Shown here: positions 59,001-64,000 of the stretch, one piece after another
Position numbering within the stretch: position 1 is the stretch's first letter
Layout: every line of letters starts with the position of its first letter
Origin: Diphasiastrum complanatum
Taxonomy: Eukaryota; Streptophyta; Lycopodiopsida; Lycopodiales; Lycopodiaceae
Reading direction: 5' to 3'
Assembly (NCBI GenBank): GCA_029204225.1
Contig: CM055098.1
Coordinates: 19,623,303-19,687,302, forward strand
DNA: 64,000 nt
Program-made: the position numbers and the translations under genes
The notes under the pieces: model-generated
Seen by the model: the letters and a program-made list of their open reading frames with translations, nothing else
What the model was told of the DNA's origin: nothing
The model's database searches: none

Positions 59001-59709
59001 AAGTATCACCCACTACTTCAACATGAGCCATTGCACTTAGTAAGGGCAATCTCAAATACTCCAATTGGCCAAGAATTTAAGGCCATTATGGAAGAGTGAT
59101 TGTAATAAGTCTTTTTTTTTTAATGTTAGATGTGAAAATTTTCTTGTTTGGAACCACTATGATGGGTGATACCTAAGAAGTGTGCTCAAATTCATGTCAT
59201 GTAATCTTATTAATCCTCGTGAATCAATTGAGCATGATGCAGATTTGATCAATATGGTTTGTTAGTCACTTTTTTGGCTTTCTATGTGAAATAGAATCAT
59301 GCATACCACTATTTTTTAAAAAATGCCTATAAGCTCATCGTAATTCCATACTGAGTAAATACAGTGGTGCGGATGGTTTGGCTTTAGCATCTTGTTCGTA
59401 CTTAACAAGGCAATCAATATAAGGAAGATTGAAATTGCAATCCTTGCAAAGTAACACACAATCCCTAAACTTTATTGGCATAGATTGAAATCAACTCACC
59501 ATCATGTCCATTAATGAAATGCAAATGACACTCATCAATTGGTCTCGGAGGGTCACACAATGATTTGACGTAATTAGATTCAAACATTACTATATTAACA
59601 TTGGTTGGAAATACAAGGGGTCTAACAAACATCACTCTTTGTTTGGTCTTCTATTGGTGGTGCAAGCAATGTTATTTTTTGCTTATAGTCTATGCTATGT
59701 AGTAATTGC
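56006..59709. other. No recognised gene, 3.7 kb
   Basis: AT-rich sequence. At 56666 ttggtgttagagccc resembles a primer-binding site but without a clear LTR. At 56932-57132 an open + frame reads IIEHYKDFDTANREAVAKFL and EEFMAMKYKKNDGICRRVLT, which I do not recognise. 58528-58570 has a GC-rich acaccccaacacaagggttt of unknown origin. Nothing is supported well enough to call. Confidence 0.3.
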
Positions 59710-60006
59710 CTATCTGTTGGGGCTCTTTGCTATTGTGAATTCTATTGATAGTATTGTCAAATCATGGCTTGTAATTGTAGGTTGTAATGACACTCCAAGA
59801 AAGTGTTGGGACAGTTGTGCACATTTATTCGTCGTGTGATTCCTGGTACAAACTTCACACCAGGTAGTGTCGCTATGTAAATAAGTAGGCCGTTGTGGTG
59901 ATCTTTTCACTTCTTGTGAACATTTGATATTGTAATCCACATTTTTGACTAACACACTAGTGAAATTTTGCATTTGTTCATTTTGTTTGACTTGCATTAT
60001 TTTCAA
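59710..60006 (-). pseudogene. Possible retroelement gag knuckle fragment
   Basis: A 98-codon minus frame has TWCEVCTRNHTTNKC, which resembles a retroviral-type knuckle with one spacer residue missing (CX2CX3HX4C). The interval to its right (60120-60300) may continue gag in broken frames. No protease follows. Confidence 0.25.
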
Positions 60007-60914
60007 TGCCTTGGTGAAAGCTCTGGTTTTGTATCACGACGACGCTCCTTAGGTCGATCAAATGAGTTATTGATATCACTTCCTCGGCTCTCATCCACCT
60101 CTCGTATTGCATTGCCAAAAAGCTTTACTAAAGGCTTGCATGTTTAGGTAACCCAACCATGGACTGTGTAAATATTATGATGTCATGCACACAAGTATCA
60201 TCACTTTGGTCCTTTAATCTCTTGACCCTTTCTATGTAATCTCATATATGTTTGTGACTCTTGATGCATATGTGCCTAGGATTTACAAGAGGATCTTCAA
60301 TACATTAAGAGGTCTTGAAGCACATAATGATCATATCAAACTAACAAATTCCAATCCTATTTCTCATGTGGCTCAAGGTTGAAATATTAGTCACTTGTGA
60401 AGTTGGTGAGTTACAAAGTGAAACACTTTGTCTATGCACAATTCTCATCTAACCCACACATCTTGCAAGCTTTGACATACATCTGGATAAATTTATTAGG
60501 GTTGCCATGTCACCATTGAAGTTTTAGCAGCCTCTTATTTTCATTCTACACCATTTTACTACTTGCTCTTTGCCATGATAGGATTAGTTACAAGAGGGTT
60601 GTGTTGAGTCAGCAATCTCCAGAATATGTACTCCATTGAAGGTCATGGCTTAGAAACTCTATGTCCAAATTGTAAGTGCATTTAGATCAGGTTCTAAGAT
60701 GGGATGACTCTTTTTGTCAAGGATTTTGTGAATTTTGTTTCTAGGGCTCTTGATCTTTCATATTTTTATACCTTTTTGGGTTTTTCTTCTACAATGATTG
60801 AGAATATTGATCACTCATTTAGCTATCTACAAGGTCTACAAGTCCATGCAATGATACACTTTGAGGCATCTAAAACATCACAGATCCATTTTGGGTGGTA
60901 TTAGTCAAGATTAT
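60007..60914. other. No recognised feature
   Basis: AT-rich sequence. The minus strand at 60300-60120 has open patches possibly belonging to the gag remnant at 59710. Confidence 0.3.
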
Positions 60915-61128
60915 ACTATTTTCATAAGATTTTGGATTTTTGTTTTCTTTTTTTTTAATGAGTTTTTGGTTGTCTCGAATGGTAGCTATTGAGGATGTTT
61001 TAAAAGGATCAATACAGGTTCTTTTTGCACACTATTTTCATAAGATTTTGTTCTTTCTTTTTGTATGAGCTTTTGGTTGCTTTGAATGGTAGTTATTGAG
61101 GATGGTTTAAAAGGATCAATTCAAGAGT
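60915..61128. repeat. Tandem duplication of a 116-bp unit
   Basis: 60915-61030 and 61031-61128 share actattttcataagatttt, then gtttttggttg-type and aatggtagYtattgaggatg, and ttaaaaggatcaatWcaRg. The second copy is shorter by about 18 bp. Confidence 0.85.
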
Positions 61129-61312
61129 TCACCAAATTTGAAGCTAGTGTCCTATGTCAGATCTTTTTTTAAAATTTTGGTATAGATAAAAACAATCTAC
61201 AGAAAAGAATCTAAACACAAAACAACAATTAAAATGCCAAAGTCAATTAGGGTGGGTCATTATAAGCAACAAAACTAAAAAGTTTTGTAGCGACATGAGG
61301 GATAGTTTCGCT

Positions 61313-61602
61313 TGATGCAAGGGATGGATGGACAATAGGATAAAATGACAAACGAATGAACACATAGTCAATGGATGAGTGGATGAAGAGATGGGTGCAG
61401 AGTTGGATGCATGTATAACTGCCAATTGGGCCAAGGTGATCTTACTATGGATGATGGATAGGAGGATAAAATTACATAGATGAGTGGACACAGAGACAAC
61501 AATGAAATACATGGATGGATGGATGGATGCACTAATGGGTGCAAAGATGGATGCATGTACAATTGCCAACTAGACCAAGGCGATCTTACCATGGATGATT
61601 TA
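61313..61602. repeat. Tandem duplication of about 150 bp with GGAT-rich words
   Basis: Two copies end tggatgcatgtaYaaYtgcc aaYtRgRccaaggYgatctt acYatggatgat at 61452 and 61602. A (GGAT)4 run occurs in the second (61513-61528). Confidence 0.8.
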
Positions 61603-61684
61603 TGAACAATGAGAAGAAGAAGTAGTTCCAACAACAAGCAAATCCTGCTTCAACCAGTTTTTCGACCTAGCAGCAAGAGGAAGA

Positions 61685-61905
61685 TGAAGCAGCTTTTATG
61701 ACCAAGGTCGGAGAACAACGGGACATCGATTCCTGGTATCTTGGCTCTGGAGCAACACAACACATGACTCACCATCATGACTGATTCAAAGATTATAAAT
61801 CTTTCACTCACTCTCGAGTTGTAGAACTTGGAGACAACTCCTCACATTCGATCCAGGGTGAAGGAACAGTCAGGGTCAAATTTCAAAAAGCTGAAGTTTC
61901 TCGGT
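61685..61905 (+). pseudogene. Ty1/copia protease fragment
   Basis: The + frame reads DEAAFMTKVGEQRDIDSWYL, GSGATQHMTHHHD, a TGA, FKDYKSFTHSRVVELGDNSS and IQGEGTVRVKFQKAEVS. WY.DSGAT.HMT...D.F..Y is copia protease with the catalytic Asp changed to Gly (LGSGAT). A stop follows. Neither gag nor integrase is adjacent. Confidence 0.75.
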
Positions 61906-62101
61906 GAGTAATAGAATGCGAAAACTTTCTACTTCCAATGCATGACTACGCCTATAAAAAATTGGACAAAGCAGTAGTGATGGAAATCACGTCCAATATT
62001 TAGCATCTAACTTTCGCTAGATTGTTTTGCAAGTGAATTGAGAAACATATGATTTGTACTTGCAACAGACGGGGTAAACCCCCTTGTGGTCTACTTAGCC
62101 C
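61906..62101. other. Short unassigned gap
   Basis: Degenerate sequence between the copia protease and TNP2 fragments. Confidence 0.3.
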
Positions 62102-62345
62102 ATGGTGTTGGTGAACTATAGCATTCCACCTTGGCTAACCATTAATAAGAGGCATCTCATGTTAGCACTTCTAATTCTTGAAAAAGATGAAGTAAAAAAT
62201 ATGGATGTCTATCTTGCATTGTTAGTTGAAAGATCAAAGGTATTGTGGAAGGGGGTCCAAGCATATAACATCTCATGTCCAATACAAGGTCACAACAAAT
62301 TTTTGTTGCACATAATTCTAATGTGGAGTATTGTCTAGTTCCAAG
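62102..62345 (+). pseudogene. CACTA transposase (TNP2) fragment
   Basis: A 78-codon + frame reads IPPWLTINKRHLMLALLILE, NMDVYLALLVERSKVLWKGV and LHIILMWSIV. Known: (V/L)PPWL..K..F..L.LLI.G......IDVYL.PL.EEL..LW..G......F.LRA.L.WTI.D is a conserved block of plant TNP2 transposases. Only this block remains, ended by a TAG where D.PAYG should follow. No CACTA termini were seen here, and it is unrelated by position to the CACTA element at 25926. Confidence 0.7.
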
Positions 62346-62837
62346 TATGGTGGGTTTTTCTACGAAATAGAGAAAGCAACCATGGAATGTCGATGATTTT
62401 TTGAAGGTGAAGGAGTCAATGAGCCATGAAGATGCCTGCATTCAACAATGGTTTGTATATAGAATGTTTACCTATCTAACTCCAAGATTTTGATATAATC
62501 ATATATAAAGAATTACAATGATGAAGAACTCAACTCACTATACCACATATTAAAAGGGGAGTAATGCAAATTTAAATTGCATGAGCTAGGGTTGTCAGTA
62601 TCCGAAAATAGATTCCTTCCCACTCCCAAAAGACAACAAAGCTAATGAGCATGTTGAATGCAAACATGATTGTGAGTGGTAGATAGCCATGTTGCACTAG
62701 TACAAGAAGATGATTATCCAAGACTGTGCATGTTAGGAATGATTTTTTGACTGAAATATACACTTGATTTGTTTTGTATATTTGGAAACCTTTGTTTCAA
62801 TAAGTTGTGGTTCTAAGTCAAGAGAGAATGCGGACAC
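62346..62837. other. No recognised feature
   Basis: Possibly more of the eroded TNP2 element. No readable motif. Confidence 0.3.
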
Positions 62838-63527
62838 TGTGAGGCCCCAACATACATTTTACATTTGACGTGGGGGACATGTGGTAACATTCCCATGTAC
62901 GATGTTTTAAAATTTGAATAATTCTTAGAAAAAAATATCTTATATACAATATCAAGTGATTAATTATAAAACAAGGCTCCTTCATGAAATACGGGAAAGA
63001 GAGCATTCTTGACACAAGTCGATATCATGCCCAAAATTAGATCTTGGTAACAAGCTCGCTATAAAGACCCAAAAGGATTACCCCTAAGATGAAGATAGGA
63101 GAACACAATAAGAGAGACAATGGAGCCAAACCGCCCAACCAATCCTAGATCTAGCCCCCAAGCCATGCCATGTGAAAGCTAGAGGAGAAGAGAGAATCTG
63201 GTAACCTAAACCCAATATGTCGACGGGAGAATCCCCATCTCATTATATAGAGAGTAGAGTCATGTGCATGAAACCATGCAACCCCCATGCAGGTCAACTA
63301 TAAATAGATCACATCTCTTCATGCAGTCCTCCTGCCTATATCTGTCACATAGACATGCAATACTCCATATGTCTCAATTAGAGTGTTTGGGTCCTCTCAA
63401 GGTTATTAGTCACAAACTGGCCTTGACATGGAATTGAATCACGACGTGACCAACAATCTTGAATACTGGAGGGCCGGTCTACCATATTAGGACTATTCCA
63501 GTTCCTTAACCGAATATGGCCATAACA
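62838..63527 (-). repeat. LTR related to gypsy LTR family 1
   Basis: TGTGAGGCCCC at the left and ATAACA at the right bound about 690 bp. The right third aligns with 2306-2930 (ctcaattagagtgtttgggt, cctctcaaggttatta, aYactggaG). A polypyrimidine run (ttcttcccttctt) follows at 63528, so in minus orientation this is the 3' LTR of an element that leaves the window to the right. Confidence 0.6.
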
Positions 63528-64000
63528 TTCTTCCCTTCTTAAACTACTTCTATCCTTAGAAGCTCCTCAAGATAGGAAAGAATTATAGTTCCTTTGACTT
63601 TAACCAAGAAAATCATTATCCTTAATAAGATTTACTTATCAAATAAGTACTTAGAGAAAAACTATTTCCAATCGTTAATCTCTACTCTGAAGTACAAACT
63701 TTGGTTTGAAAAGTATACTAAGAAATATATTTCCTCAACTGGGTTACACTCAACACAAGTTAGTGACATCACCTTCATGTAAAACACTTACATGAACCAC
63801 TGTGTGAAATATTCCCTAACTTAGGAGATTCAAGTTAAAGAAAAAATGATAATTACAGTTTGAAATTATGCACAAACTCTGGCAGACAATTCATAAAAAA
63901 CTTCCAAGTACAACTATCCTTAGAATCTAATTCTAGGATATGATGATTTATTCAACTAGAATCTCTAGGAGAATCATTAAGATATAGAATGATTAAAATT
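63528..64000 (-). other. Start of an element interior beyond the LTR
   Basis: No coding recognised. Its first 50 bp resemble those following LTR family 1 at 2931 (cttctatcctt..gaagctcctc versus ttctatagttccctcc..gtgctcc). Confidence 0.35.

Overview
This is nuclear DNA of a flowering plant. It is AT-rich, almost entirely transposable-element sequence, and carries one confidently assigned host gene with canonical GT-AG introns. Plant signs are the initiator-tRNA-Met type primer-binding sites (TGGTATCAGAGC), plant-type Ty1/copia, Ty3/gypsy, CACTA and hAT coding remnants, and a host protein that matches plant MIP3. The TE-filled 18 kb intron, together with a Penelope-like element and a non-L1 LINE, hints at an early-diverging or large-intron angiosperm. 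That last point is a guess.

Host gene. A seven-exon + strand gene (29511-55518) encodes an 883-residue Sec1/Munc18-family protein of the SCFD2/MIP3 type, a subunit of the plant MAG2 (Dsl1/NRZ-like) ER tethering complex. All seven exons are multiples of three and every intron is phase 0. The exons join without a stop although intron 2 is 18,277 bp and full of nested retroelements. A second host gene is suggested only by a minus-strand FHA-domain exon (7430-7615) and perhaps another exon at 6173-6405.

Layout. 1-6053: two minus-strand gypsy remnants with LTRs and primer-binding sites. 6.1-8.5 kb: possible host exons and a long (CT)n tract. 8.5-11.3 kb: 3' half of a minus-strand copia element with a 1 kb LTR, then a gypsy integrase tail. 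11.5-14.7 kb: a nearly intact non-L1 LINE (one nonsense codon) ending in a (TC)n tail. 14.6-15.1 kb: TG-rich minisatellite. 15.2-16.8 kb: broken hAT transposase. 17-23 kb: mostly unrecognised, with TTCGAA-rich palindromic repeats and a decayed copia. 23.7-25.1 kb: Penelope-like reverse transcriptase. 25-28.3 kb: copia pieces, one split by a 1,979-bp CACTA element with a 3-bp target duplication. 29.5-55.5 kb: the MIP3 gene, its intron 2 holding at least five copia lineages, chromovirus pieces, an L1 fragment and a 144-bp TG..CA element with a tRNA-like core. Intron 3 holds three further LINE 3' ends on (GA)n tracts. 55.5-64 kb: decayed TE fragments (copia protease, TNP2 transposase, a gypsy LTR) and tandem duplications.

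Most interesting points. (a) A LINE family whose 3' ends sit on (TC)n tracts, so that several long microsatellites mark insertion sites. (b) A 144-bp terminal-repeat-like insertion carrying an RNA polymerase III A box and B box. (c) A 302-codon open frame in which copia RT is fused upstream of gag and protease. (d) Retroelement chimeras joined at microhomology. (e) Duplication of the end of host exon 4 together with its splice donor.
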